In this document: positions 25,493-34,620 of the stretch, piece by piece
Layout of the letters: each line of letters opens with the position of its first letter
Position numbering within the stretch: the stretch's first letter is position 1
Source: Embleya sp045207655
Lineage (GTDB): Bacteria; Actinomycetota; Actinomycetes; Streptomycetales; Streptomycetaceae
Direction: 5' to 3'
DNA: 64,000 nucleotides
Assembly (NCBI RefSeq): GCF_045207655.1
Contig: NZ_CP108785.1
Location: forward strand, 682,001-746,000
The notes under the pieces: model-generated
Told to the model about the DNA's origin: nothing
Seen by the model: the letters and a program-made list of their open reading frames with translations, nothing else
Database searches by the model: none
Program-made: the position numbers and the translations under genes

Positions 25493-26032
25493 ATGCGTGA
25501 TCAGCCTTCCTACCCGCCGCCTCCTGAGGATGTCCTGGAGATCGGTGCGCCTGAGCAGTTCGCGGCGCTCGCCCACCCGTTGCGTCAGCGGTTGCTCTTC
25601 GCCCTCGGCCAACGGCCCGCCACCATCAGCCGGCTCGCGGCGCAGCTCGACGCGAAGAAGGGCAACGTGGCCCACCACCTCAAAGTGCTCCGCGAAGCCG
25701 GGCTGGTCCACATCGCCGAGACCCGCCGGGTCCGCGGCGGTACCGAGCAGTACCACCAGCGCACGGCCCGCCACATGGTCGTCGCCGAACCCCAAGCGGC
25801 AGGCACCGCCGCCATGCTCGCCGCGTTCGCCCAGGAGCTGGACCGCTCACCCGCCGAGACCCTGACACTGCGCCACGTGCGTCTCAGCCCCGAGCAGGCG
25901 AGAGAACTCGGCGAGACCCTCACCAACCTGGTCGACGAGGCCGAGGAAAACACAGAGGCCCAGCCCGTCCACGGCGTGCTGGTGGCGCTCTATCAACAGG
26001 CTCCGCCCACCGGCACCACCGGTTCCGCCTAG
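25493..26032 (+). CDS. ArsR-family winged-helix regulator
   Basis: The 179-residue protein has a typical ArsR/SmtB fold: FAALAHPLRQRLLFALGQRP, TISRLAAQLDAKKGNVAHHL (recognition helix) and KVLREAGLVHIAETRRVRGG, followed by an extended helical C-terminal domain. There are no Cys residues at the usual metal sites, so it probably senses something other than a thiophilic metal. It most likely represses itself and the divergent S41 peptidase through the intergenic inverted repeat. Confidence 0.92.
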   Translation: MRDQPSYPPPPEDVLEIGAPEQFAALAHPLRQRLLFALGQRPATISRLAAQLDAKKGNVAHHLKVLREAGLVHIAETRRVRGGTEQYHQRTARHMVVAEPQAAGTAAMLAAFAQELDRSPAETLTLRHVRLSPEQARELGETLTNLVDEAEENTEAQPVHGVLVALYQQAPPTGTTGSA

Positions 26033-26120
26033 CGGCACCAACCTCACAAGCCCTTACGGCCGTGGGGACCAGCGGAACAGCCGGTAACGCCAAGCACTCG
26101 ACAACGACCGGAGGTGTCCG

Positions 26121-27082
26121 GTGACCTTGCGGGCTTCAGGAAAGGGCGTTCACGAAAGTCCGGAGTCTGGAAGGCGGGGTGTGGACCGCCCTCTCGTGGA
26201 CATCGGGGGCTCACCCTGGGGCAGTGGTGCGCCGCGCATCGACAGGACCCGGCCGACGCCGCACCCCGATTGCGGGCCGCCGCGGACCGCGCGTTCGCCC
26301 TCCTTCGCAGGTGGCACGCGGCCGGGTGGCATCACGGGGACCTGCACCCCGGCAACGTCCTGATCACGGCCGCGGGCACGGGAACCGGAGCCCACCTCGC
26401 GTTCGAGGCCGGGGTCGAGTTCATCGACCACGACCTCACCCACCACCGCGACCTGCTCCCGCTGCGAGGCCCCTACCGGGGCGGCGGCGACCAGGCCATC
26501 GCCCCCGAGATCGCCCGCCTGCTCTTCACCACCGTCCCCGACGTAGACGTCGAACTCACCGACGCCGCCGAGATCTACAGCCTCGGCGCCACCCTGCGCT
26601 GGGCCTGGACCGACGCGGGTCCCTCCACCCCACGCTTCGTCGGCCCCCACGTCACACCCGACGACAGCCCTGACCGCGGACACGCTCGCGGACACGCGCT
26701 TCGCCGTGTCGTCGCTCATTCAAGCCGGCGTCGCGCCCCACCCGCAGTCCGCAGCGGCGCCGCGCCCGCCGGCACCGAGTCCCGCGCGCACGTCCTTGCG
26801 GCCCTGAATCGGCCCCGCCTCGCGGTAACAGCCGCGCTCCGGCCCGGAATCGGCGGCTACACCCCCGACTTCATGCCCCCGGCGCGCAGACCGGCGCGGT
26901 GTGCCCGACCTCACCGCCGAACGCCACCGGATCGCCACCACACCCGCGCCGACCGTCGACCGCGGCAGGCAACCCCCGGCAGGCAGTCCACACTCACTAC
27001 CGTCCGGCGCCATCTCGGGTGCGGAGAAAGCGAGTTCGCCCACCGCGCCGCGGACGAGACGGAGGCGGGAATGACCCCCTGA
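26121..27082 (+). pseudogene. Kinase/phosphotransferase-like remnant
   Basis: Between about 26270 and 26640 one plus frame (best seen from 26114) contains RAFALLRRWHAAGWHHGDLH with PGNVLI, the catalytic-loop motif of protein-kinase-like phosphotransferases. FIDHDLTHHRDLLPL follows in the position of the metal-binding DFG-like segment, and then EIYSLGATLRWAWTD. The N-lobe with the ATP-binding lysine is absent upstream, and the C-terminal third turns into low-information Arg/Pro-rich sequence. The original role, for example lanthipeptide-type or small-molecule kinase, cannot be determined. Confidence 0.55.
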
Positions 27083-27197
27083 CCGGTGTGGTGCCGGCTC
27101 TGCAGTGGCACGAGCGACGCGGGTCTCAACCCCAGTCGGCCGCGGCCCGGTGCGCCGTCGGCGCGCGCTGTTCGCGGCGCGCCGACGCAGCCCTCGT

Positions 27198-27842
27198 TCA
27201 GTTGTTGATCACGACGGTCGAGCAGATCTTGTCGGCGAACGTCTGCTTCTTGTCGTCCCACGCCGGCCACAGCCAGCCGAGGTAGCACGGAAGTGTGTCG
27301 AGGATGTGTGCGAAGTAGCGCCCGAAGGACAGCCAGAAGCCGGTCGGCTGCCCGTCCCGGATGCGGACCACGCGAATGTCCACGACGCTCTTGCCGATCG
27401 TCTGTCCGGTCTTGCCCTGGCGGTGGCACTGCCAGAGGGCGAACAGCAGGACCAGTGCGGCACCGGCCGCGATGAGGGATATCGGTGCCGAACCGCCGTC
27501 GTACTCGGTGGTGATCGTGCCGTCGACGTCCTCGTACTCCGTGGTCTTGTTTCCCACCCACAGAACGCCGCCGTACATGGGCGCCATGACCAGGGTGAAG
27601 ATCACGCAGTCGATCACGTAACCGCCGGCGCGCCGACCCCAGCTCGCGCAGTAGTCACCGAGGTCCTGCGGAACGCCGTGGCCGAAGTTGTAGCTGCTGT
27701 AGTCGAAACCCCCGCCCGGCAGGTGCCCCCGGGACATGGGTGGGCCGGCCTGGTCGTAGCCGGCGGCAGGGTTGTCGGGTGCCGGCTCGTGGCTCGGTGC
27801 CGCCTCGGAGGCAGGCCGGTCGTAAGGGGATGCCGGAGACAA
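27198..27842 (-). CDS. RDD-family membrane protein
   Basis: The product has a Pro/Ser/Gly-rich N-terminus of about 65 residues and then an RDD domain: WGRRAGGYVIDCVIFTLVM (first span), SLIAAGAALVLLFALWQC (second span), QGKTGQTIGKSVVDIRVVRI (the family's most conserved loop) and FGRYFAHILDTLPCYLGWLW (third span). RDD proteins are small membrane proteins of mostly unknown or transport function. A TTG at 27842 preceded by AGGGAG is the best start, giving 214 residues. The frame is open further upstream without a good site. Confidence 0.85.
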   Translation of the reverse strand: MSPASPYDRPASEAAPSHEPAPDNPAAGYDQAGPPMSRGHLPGGGFDYSSYNFGHGVPQDLGDYCASWGRRAGGYVIDCVIFTLVMAPMYGGVLWVGNKTTEYEDVDGTITTEYDGGSAPISLIAAGAALVLLFALWQCHRQGKTGQTIGKSVVDIRVVRIRDGQPTGFWLSFGRYFAHILDTLPCYLGWLWPAWDDKKQTFADKICSTVVINN

Positions 27843-28507
27843 GTGGGACTCCCTGGAAAGTTGCGTGCCGCGCACGCGAAGAAGACGGATCCAGGCGAAT
27901 CGACGCGCGGTGCCCGGGACGGGCGGCGACGTCTTCCCCACCCGCCCGGGATCCCGTTGACGGCGGCAACTTACCCCGGCCGGTTGGCGATTGATAGAGG
28001 TTATTCAGGCGTGAGCGCGCTCCCGGCCGGGAGGCGAAACCCCGGAAGGGAACAACCGGTCCGAAAAACCACGGAAGCAACGAAGCACCGACATCAGCGA
28101 GGATTGGCTCGCTTATCCACCGGCATCGAACCGAGCCCGGACTTCTACGGGTTTCCCCAGTTCACAGGACGTGCGCGAGGCCTGGCCTCAATCCTGTCCT
28201 CAGGGTTGATCCGGTACGGAGGCCGGAATCGTGGGACTGGTCGAGCACAACTTTCGTACTCGCGCACCAGTTGCCCGTGCAGCGTCGATTCGGTTTCTCG
28301 TGTGTCGTCGGACACGGGGGTCCATCGGTCGTCGCTCTCGACGGGCGTTCTCTGGGCGTACGGCTGCATCTTCCGTGCCTCGGCGCCGAGGTGGTCCCGG
28401 TGGTCACACCAACTCCCGTGCAGATCACGCGCGAGTCGTCGACGACGGATCGGATCGGGACACCACGTTCCGCCTGCAGTTCGGCCCATGTCCTCCGGGG
28501 TCCGTTC
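27843..28507. other. Gap upstream of the radical SAM gene; possible damaged minus-strand gene
   Basis: On the minus strand near 28509-28160, NGPRRTWAELQAERGVPIRS and, in another frame, HRDHLGAEARKMQPYAQRTP resemble pieces of a helix-turn-helix antitoxin-like protein, but the frames do not join. AT-richer DNA at 27980-28080 may carry the promoter for the downstream pair. Nothing else is recognised. Confidence 0.4.
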
Positions 28508-28522
28508 ATGCATGATGACGGG

Positions 28523-29863
28523 ATGAATCATAGTGACCAGCGCTTCCACGTCATCGTGCTGTCGAACTTCGCGAAGGGCTTCGACAAGTACGCGTTCGCT
28601 TACGGTAAGGCGGGAATTCCGGAGAGTACCCATCCCGACCGGTTCCACCTGCTGACCCGTGCGGAGTTGGAAATCGGCATCGGCAAGGCGCGACGCTTGC
28701 TGGACCGTCTGGCCATTCCGGGAGATCGGCTGCTCGTGCTGGAAACCACGGTGGACCCCGACAAGCTGGTGCCCAACGTGTCGACCGGCCTGGGCACGGA
28801 ACTGCACGAGGCTCGCATCCGGTTGTCGGCAGTCCACGAACTCGACCAGGTAGGCGACGAGTTCACTCTGCGCCCGACAACCGTCGAGGATGCGATGGCG
28901 GCCTCCCTGCACCTGCACGGATCGGCACTGCATCGCTACGCCGACACGCGACCGCGCTCGGTTTCGCTTCTGCCGGTCGCCTCCGCCTGCCAAGCCCGGT
29001 GTTCGTTCTGCTTCTCCTCGGCTTCGATCTCCAGCGACCAAGCACCGGCACGGGTCCCGTGGGACGCGGTCGCCCACTGGCTGGAGCGCGCCCGTGCGGC
29101 GGGTGCCGAGCGTGCAGTGATCACCGGCGGCGGGGAGCCCACGCTCATACCGTTCGAACAGCAGCTGCGACTGGTGTCCGCCTGCTCGGCGGCCTTCCCG
29201 AAGGTCGTCCTGATCACCAACGCGCACACCCTGGCGAAGGGCCGGCACGCCGACCGGGCCGGCCGCCTCGCATCCCTGAGCGCCGCAGGCCTGAGCGTGC
29301 TGGCGGTCTCCCGGCACCATCAGGACGACGCCGTCAGCGAGCGGCTGATGATGCTGCGCACGCCGGTGAGCTCTGTGATCGACACCTGGCGCGTGGGACG
29401 TGACCGCTGGCCGGGGCTGCGGATGAGGCTGATCTGCGTGCTCCAGCACGGCGGCGTCGCCGACGCGGCGGAGGTCGCCGACTACCTTTCGTGGGCCGCG
29501 GCTCTCGGTGTCGAGGAAGTCTGCTTCAAAGAGCTCTACGTATCCACCAGCACCGAGTCGCTCTACTTCGACCGCGCCGCCAACCTCTGGAGCCGAGAGC
29601 ACCAGGTTTCGCTGTCCATCGTCACCCGATTCGCCGAGCAGCACGGCCTCGAACCGGCGAGCCGCCTGCCCTGGGGCGCGCCGGTCTACCACGGCAGCTG
29701 GGACGGACGGCCGATGCGGATCGCCGCTTACACCGAACCCAGCCTGCTCTGGGAACGCACCAACGGGATCGCACGCAGCTGGAACGTCATGGCCGACGGA
29801 CGCTGCTACGCCTCCCTGGAAGACCGGGCCAGCGAAATCCTGTTGGAAGGTGCAACGGCATGA
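28523..29863 (+). CDS. Radical SAM protein of unrecognised subfamily
   Basis: The 446-residue enzyme has an unusual N-terminal domain of about 150 residues (FHVIVLSNFAKGFDKYAFAY, ELEIGIGKARRLLDRL) before the radical SAM core. The core begins SVSLLPVASACQARCSFCFS, with the CxxxCxxC motif binding the [4Fe-4S] cluster, and includes the SAM-contacting AVITGGGEPTLIPFEQ. A C-terminal segment has a Cys in MADGRCYASLED. Radical SAM enzymes cleave SAM to a 5'-deoxyadenosyl radical; the substrate here is unknown. A start at 28508 is also possible. The stop overlaps the next gene's ATG (ATGA), so the two proteins are translationally coupled and probably act on the same pathway. Confidence 0.88.
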   Translation: MNHSDQRFHVIVLSNFAKGFDKYAFAYGKAGIPESTHPDRFHLLTRAELEIGIGKARRLLDRLAIPGDRLLVLETTVDPDKLVPNVSTGLGTELHEARIRLSAVHELDQVGDEFTLRPTTVEDAMAASLHLHGSALHRYADTRPRSVSLLPVASACQARCSFCFSSASISSDQAPARVPWDAVAHWLERARAAGAERAVITGGGEPTLIPFEQQLRLVSACSAAFPKVVLITNAHTLAKGRHADRAGRLASLSAAGLSVLAVSRHHQDDAVSERLMMLRTPVSSVIDTWRVGRDRWPGLRMRLICVLQHGGVADAAEVADYLSWAAALGVEEVCFKELYVSTSTESLYFDRAANLWSREHQVSLSIVTRFAEQHGLEPASRLPWGAPVYHGSWDGRPMRIAAYTEPSLLWERTNGIARSWNVMADGRCYASLEDRASEILLEGATA

Positions 29864-30876
29864 GGTTCGACGAGTTCCAGGAATTCCGGCAGCAGCAACT
29901 CAGTGCTTCCACGTCGCTTCTGGACGCCGCAGAGACCAACGTGTACCGGGCACTTGCTCCGATGCGACCGGAACCGCCGACCGACCTGAGCACGGTGCAC
30001 CGGTGCGATCTCGCCCGTGCCTGGCTGCGGCGCTTCGAGCTGCCGGAAGAGTGGTCCGGCCACGCCATGGTCTGTCGAGGGGTCCGTCACGGGCTCGACG
30101 TGGTGTTCCACTGGCTGCGCGCCGTGCAAGCGCGGTTGTGGCTGCCCAGCGACGTGTACCCGGTCTACCTCGAGCTGGCCCGCGCTGCGGGCCTGGCGCC
30201 CGCGTCCTACCCGACGCTACCGGCGCCGGCCCTGCCGAGGTCGCCGGCGGACCACCGGCCCGAATACCTGCTGCTCGCCAATCCCAGCAAGCCACTCGGC
30301 CGATACCTGTCCGATGCCGAGTGCGCCGCGGTGATTTCGTGGTTGCGGGTATCACCACGCCGCCGCCTGCTGATCGACAGCGTCTACGACCTGGGAGCCC
30401 CGCTCGCTGCCGGCACACGGCGATTGCTGGACACCGGTTGTGCGGTCCTACTGCATTCGGTCACCAAGGGATGGCTGTGGCCACGCACGTTCGGCGTGGT
30501 CCTGCTGGGTCCGGCGCAAGCCGAATTGGCCGAAGCGTTCCGGGCGGATCCGCCGACGTCGGCACAGCTGCGGCTCGCCGACCGTCTGCTGACCGAGCAC
30601 AGCGACGTGCCCCGGCAGGTCGCCGACGAACTGGCCGCACGGGCTGAGCGGCTGTTCGAACGGTTGCCGGACGAAGTGCTCGGGGCGATTCCCACGGCGA
30701 GCCGGACGTGTCCCGGCAACTACTTCTTCCCGGTTGACATCCCGGCGGAGACGCTCCGGCGCGAGTGCGGCGTGCTCGCCATGCCCGTCGGCGTGTTCGG
30801 GGAGAGCAGTTGGTCCGGCTCCGTCCTGACCAGCCTTGCCGACGCTTTCGGCCCGACGCCGGCGGCGGCACGATGA
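29860..30876 (+). CDS. PLP-dependent aminotransferase-fold (class I/II-like) enzyme
   Basis: The 338-residue protein is short for fold type I but keeps the landmarks: LLLANPSKPLGRYLSDAE (equivalent of the NPxNPTG loop), RRLLIDSVYDLGAPLAAG (Asp that contacts the PLP ring nitrogen, followed by Tyr) and LLHSVTKGWLWPRTFGVVLL (Schiff-base Lys in SVTKG). The N-terminal 60 residues are not typical. Products of this fold could be aminotransferases, decarboxylases or C-C lyases. Coupling to the radical SAM gene by a 4-base overlap suggests the pair makes or modifies an amino-acid-derived molecule. Confidence 0.82.
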   Translation: MRFDEFQEFRQQQLSASTSLLDAAETNVYRALAPMRPEPPTDLSTVHRCDLARAWLRRFELPEEWSGHAMVCRGVRHGLDVVFHWLRAVQARLWLPSDVYPVYLELARAAGLAPASYPTLPAPALPRSPADHRPEYLLLANPSKPLGRYLSDAECAAVISWLRVSPRRRLLIDSVYDLGAPLAAGTRRLLDTGCAVLLHSVTKGWLWPRTFGVVLLGPAQAELAEAFRADPPTSAQLRLADRLLTEHSDVPRQVADELAARAERLFERLPDEVLGAIPTASRTCPGNYFFPVDIPAETLRRECGVLAMPVGVFGESSWSGSVLTSLADAFGPTPAAAR

Positions 30877-30963
30877 ACCACCGGAGGACCTGGCCGTCAG
30901 TGGTGCGACGGAACTGGTAGCTCTGGTTGTGCGTTGGCTCGACAGGACTATGGGGGGAGGACC

Positions 30964-31440
30964 TTGTCGAACTTGAGCTTCCCGCCGACGCGGGCGGTCG
31001 GGCGTGGGGCCGCTTGGTACCGCGGGGACTGCCATGTCCACTCGGTTCACTCGGACGGGGAACTCACTCCTGAAGAGTTGGCCGTTCGGGGCGCGCTGCC
31101 GGGCTCGACTTCATGGCGACGACGGAGCACAACTTGGCTGCGGAATCCGGTCCGTGGGGGCACCCGGCTACCGATGAATTCTTGATCATTCCTGGTGAGG
31201 AAGCGACCACGAAGACCGGGCACCGGCTGACGCTCGGCATCGAAGCCGGCGAGGTCATCGACTGGAACCACCAGGTCGGGGACGGGTTGATCGATCAGTG
31301 TCTGGATCAGGTCCATCGAGTCGGAGGGCTGTGCGTGGCCGCACACCCGCATGCGCCCTGTCCGTCGGGCGACTTCATGTTCCCCTTCCGGGGCTTCGAC
31401 GTGGTGGAGGTCTGGAACGGACTGCGGTGTCCGCGGTCAA
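30964..31440 (+). pseudogene. PHP-domain metal-dependent phosphoesterase gene, frameshifted and truncated
   Basis: From a TTG start at 30964 behind GGAGGACC, the first frame reads YRGDCHVHSVHSDGELTPEE, the PHP metal-binding HxH motif. After a one-base shift near 31095 another frame continues GLDFMATTEHNLAAESGPWG, HRVGGLCVAAHPHAPCPSGD and FDVVEVWNGL. At about 31440 the homology ends, where a transposase remnant begins, so the C-terminal metal ligands are lost. It lies 87 bases after the PLP enzyme gene and may once have been its operon partner. Confidence 0.8.
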
Positions 31441-32010
31441 CCGGCTACCTGGGGCGGGCCGCAAGCCAGGACAACGACCACCACGACCTGCTACGGCGCC
31501 GCGAACGCGACCGCGTGGGACCGACTCCACGCCTCACTTACCCGCCGATGCGCCCGGGAGGCTTCACGGGGGAGCTCCCGATCATCTCGGGGGCGGTGAT
31601 CCGGCTCCCGGTTGACCAGCTGCCCGGCGGCGACCCGAGACCGGTTCGGTTGTGGTGGTTCGGGACCGACGCGACCGGCGCCGACGTCGACCGGTGCAGG
31701 CAGTGGTTCCCGCGTAGGTTCGACATCGCGCGTTCGGTGTGTTCGAGCGGACCCTCGGCTGGACCGCCCCCAGGCTCCGCGACCGCGAATCAGCCGACCT
31801 GCGGACCTGGATCGTCATCGCCGCCACCCGCGGCTCTCCAGCGCGCCCGCCGACGACCTGCGGCGGCCCTGGGAGGACCCGCCGCGCCGAATCGGCTCAC
31901 CCCGGCCGGGCCGTGCCGTGGCAGACGTGGAACTTCCGCGGCTCCCGGCCCGAGGTCCGGGAGCGGCGTGCCGGGCGGGGTGGGGCGCCGGGAGGTGCGG
32001 CGAGCCGCGG
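31441..32010 (+). mobile_element. Remnant of an actinomycete IS transposase
   Basis: Three plus frames in succession give pieces of one transposase C-terminus: TAWDRLHASLTRR, then GELPIISGAVIRLPVDQLPG with VRLWWFGTDATGADVDRC, then FERTLGWTAPRLRDRESADL with RTWIVIAAT, and finally WNFRGSRPEVRERRAG. The order and wording match a DDE-type transposase family common in Streptomyces (annotated as NF041680-type). The catalytic N-terminal part is missing and there are at least two frameshifts, so it is inactive. No terminal inverted repeats were identified. Confidence 0.7.
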
Positions 32011-32092
32011 TGCGCGCCGTGGGCGATCCGCGTCCGCCGGCCGGTGCTGTGGGTGTTGGGAACCGGCCGGCGGTATTGGCGGGCCGGTGATG

Positions 32093-32932
32093 TCAGCGGG
32101 CCGTGCCGAAGTTCTGCGTCCAGTAGGAGTTCGTGCCCGCGAGGCCGACGCCGATCTCCTTGAAGGAGCAGTTGAGGATGTTCTGCCTGTGTCCGGGGCT
32201 GTTCATCCAGCCGGTCATGACCTGCTGGGACGTGCTGTAGCCGTAGGCGATGTTTTCGCCGTAGGTCGTCCAGGTGTAGCCGGCGCGGGTGATGCGCTCG
32301 CCCGGGTCGGAGCCGTCGGAGCCGGTGTGCGACATGTTGGCGTGGGCGGCCATGTCCTGGCTGTGTTGCAGGGCGGCGGCCGTCAGTTTCGTGTTGACGG
32401 TGAGTGCCGGGCATCCTGCCTTGGCGCGCTCCTGATTGACGAGGCTCACCACCTCGGCGGCGGGGCCCGAGGGCGGAACGGCCGGGGTGGTCGCTTGCTG
32501 CGTGTCGGCCGGTGTGGTCGGTGTCGTCGGGGTGGGGGGCTTGCTTGCCTCGGTGGTCGGCTTGCCGACCGGGTTCGTCGGCCGGGTCGCGGCAGGCGGT
32601 GTCGGTGTCGTTGCGGTGGGGGGCTTCCTCGTCCCGGTGGGTTTCCGCTTGTGCGGAGTGTGAGTGGTCTTCGCGGTCGGCTGGGTTCCCCCGGTCGGAT
32701 CGGCCGCACTCTCCGTCCCATTGGGGACCGGTGTGCCGGGGAGGGGCCGGTTGGAGGACGGGTGCGTGCTCTGGTTGCCGACGTTCCTCGTCGCGCCCGC
32801 GACGTTCTTCGTCGCGCCCGGGCCCTGGGGGGCTATGCAGGCCATTGCGGCGGTGGGTACGCCGATGATGCCCAGGGTGGCGGCGGCTATGGCCATCTTC
32901 TTTTTGTATTGCGTCCTACGGTGCTTCCGCAT
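32093..32932 (-). CDS. Secreted CAP-domain (SCP/PR1-like) protein
   Basis: The 279-residue protein starts with basic residues and a signal-like helix (KKKMAIAAATLGIIGVPTAA). A Thr/Pro-rich wall-spanning linker follows (about residues 40-155), then a CAP domain: VVSLVNQERAKAGCPALTVN, AALQHSQDMAAHANMSHTGS, GYTWTTYGENIAYGYSTSQQ and VMTGWMNSPGHRQNILNCSF, ending GTNSYWTQNFGTAR. The conserved His/Glu/Glu/His positions (HSQDM, MSHTG, GENIA, PGHRQNI) are all present. CAP proteins act outside the cell, and bacterial members have little-defined roles. GAGG lies upstream of the ATG at 32932. Confidence 0.92.
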   Translation of the reverse strand: MRKHRRTQYKKKMAIAAATLGIIGVPTAAMACIAPQGPGATKNVAGATRNVGNQSTHPSSNRPLPGTPVPNGTESAADPTGGTQPTAKTTHTPHKRKPTGTRKPPTATTPTPPAATRPTNPVGKPTTEASKPPTPTTPTTPADTQQATTPAVPPSGPAAEVVSLVNQERAKAGCPALTVNTKLTAAALQHSQDMAAHANMSHTGSDGSDPGERITRAGYTWTTYGENIAYGYSTSQQVMTGWMNSPGHRQNILNCSFKEIGVGLAGTNSYWTQNFGTAR

Positions 32933-33730
32933 GCGTGACCTCACTTGGTTTCGGCGTAGCGTCCTGTTGCCGGAGCCGTCGGACGCCGGCGGGCCGCCAT
33001 TGTTGGAAGTCCGGGAACGGGCTCGCAAGTACCGGTGCCCGCCTGCGAGGCGGAGCCGGACGGCGGGCTTGACTCGGGGCGGACAGTCATGCCTGTGGCG
33101 TGGTCACCGGGTGGTGCGAAATTGGTGATCGGCGATCGGAAACGGCTCTGGCCATCGAAAATGACGCATGGGATTCCCGTTCGTTGGGATGCTCAATTCG
33201 GCCGAGAAGCGGATTGGTTGTCTCCAGTCGGACAAAGCGCGACAAGTAGGCGAGGTTCGGAGAGCGTGACGCTCCCGCGGTCACTCGCGCGCCCGTGACG
33301 CATGTCACTGTTTCAGCAGTGGTCGGAATGTGCCGTGGGCATCGTGCGCCGCATTCCGTGGGACGGCGACACTCCGTGGCGGCGGAACCTGGCCGCCGCC
33401 GCCGTCGACGACCTGATCGCAACCTCGAACGCGGCCGGCTTCCCTTCCCCCGCCGGCGGAACACCACGGCTTGGCCCTCGCCGACGCCGAGGCCACCCGC
33501 GACGAGGACCCCGACCGGTCACCGACGAAGCCGCCGGCCTCCCCGCCGACCCCACCGACCCCACCGACTACCAGTGGACGCCTGCCGGCGCGGCGACACC
33601 TGCTCACCACCCGCCGAGCCCCCGACGAGGACCTGCGGCGGTGGTTCGCCCCGTTCTCGGACGTCGAAGCACGCCACCCCCAGCCGCCCGGACCACGCAC
33701 GCATCCGCACCCGACCGGGCAGGCCGCGCA
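32933..33730. other. Gene-poor gap with one possible fragment
   Basis: AT-richer DNA at 33110-33230 may contain the promoter for nothing now visible. On the plus strand from 33302, LFQQWSECAVGIVRRIPWDG followed by AAAAVDDLIATSNAAGFPSP looks protein-like for about 55 residues before a probable frameshift (GLALADAEATRDED in another frame). No family is recognised. Confidence 0.4.
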
Positions 33731-33731
33731 T

Positions 33732-34229
33732 TCAGGTGGTGGTGCGCTCCGGGGAGAACTCCGCGTTCAGGATCGCGAGCGTGGCTGCGTTGCTCGCCGG
33801 CACATGGGGTGCCGGCGGGCGACTACGCCCTTGGCGGTCACGCTGTCTCCGCGGTCGACCGTCTTGAGCCACCGCACGGGCAGGACGTACCGGGCCACGT
33901 CGGGATCGGTCTCGTCCCCGACGTGGCGGTAGTTCCCCACGAGTTGCTGCTCGGCCAGGCGCACCGAGCCGTCCCCGACCACCGCCCCCCGTGAACGGCG
34001 CCGGGTCACCGCAGACCTCGCCGACGCCCACGTAGCCGACCTTGGGGATGTACACGTCGACCCGGTCCCCGGGCGCGGCCGGCGCAGGCCCTGCGAGAAC
34101 CACTTGCCGCCGCCGGCGGAGACGAACCCGAACCTGCGGGCCGTCCCACGACCGCGTGCCACCCTCCCAGCCGAACGCGGAATACCAGTCGACACCGTAC
34201 GTGCCGTGGACGTAGCGGTGGTAACGACG
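33732..34229 (-). pseudogene. PUA-like-domain protein remnant, frameshifted
   Basis: Pieces in two minus frames assemble into one protein: YGVDWYSAFGWEGGTRSWDG, RRFGFVSAGGGKWFSQGLRR, PGDRVDVYIPKVGYVGVGEV with CGDPAPF, then VRLAEQQLVGNYRHVGDETD and VLPVRWLKTVDRGDSV. This layout (RSWDDARRYGF, VYIPKxGYVGVG, PVxWxxTV) belongs to a family with a PUA/EVE-like fold often found with nucleases or DNA-mobility genes. At least two frameshifts interrupt it. It directly follows the integrase fragment on the same strand. Confidence 0.65.
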
Positions 34230-34500
34230 AGGCTGGAGTGCCCAAGCAGGAGTCGGGCCGCGCGCAGGTCGCCGGTGATGGCCGACTCCCGGGTCGCGGC
34301 TCCGTGGCGCAGGCCGTGGAGCTTGATCGGAGGCATGTCGAACAGGACCACCAGGCGATTGGACTCCTTGATGATCCAGCTCGGTTGGAGCCAGGAGCCG
34401 TCTTCGGTGGTGAAGACGACTCCGGTGTCGTTCCACGTGCTTCCGCAGGACGCGCGCTCGGCTCGCCGGGCCTTGCGGTGGGCGCGCGGGTCCTTGCTGG
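34230..34500 (-). pseudogene. C-terminal fragment of a tyrosine recombinase (phage-type integrase)
   Basis: The minus frame reads WNDTGVVFTTEDGSWLQPSW, NRLVVLFDMPPIKLHGLRHG with AATRE, then LRAARLLLGHSSLVVTT. This is the box II region of tyrosine recombinases with the catalytic HxxR (HGLRHG) and a GHSS equivalent. The N-terminal core-binding domain, first catalytic Arg and final nucleophilic Tyr are not found. It lies 120 bases from the end of the methyltransferase gene, marking the border of the polyketide cluster. Confidence 0.78.
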
Positions 34501-34620
34501 GAACACGAGGCCTGCTCGTTCACGATCGGCGATCGAAGGGCGACCGTCGGATCCCGTACGACCGGGCTCATGATCGCGGGCGAGTTCTTGCCGGTATCGG
34601 AGGTGTCCGTGGCAGCTCGG

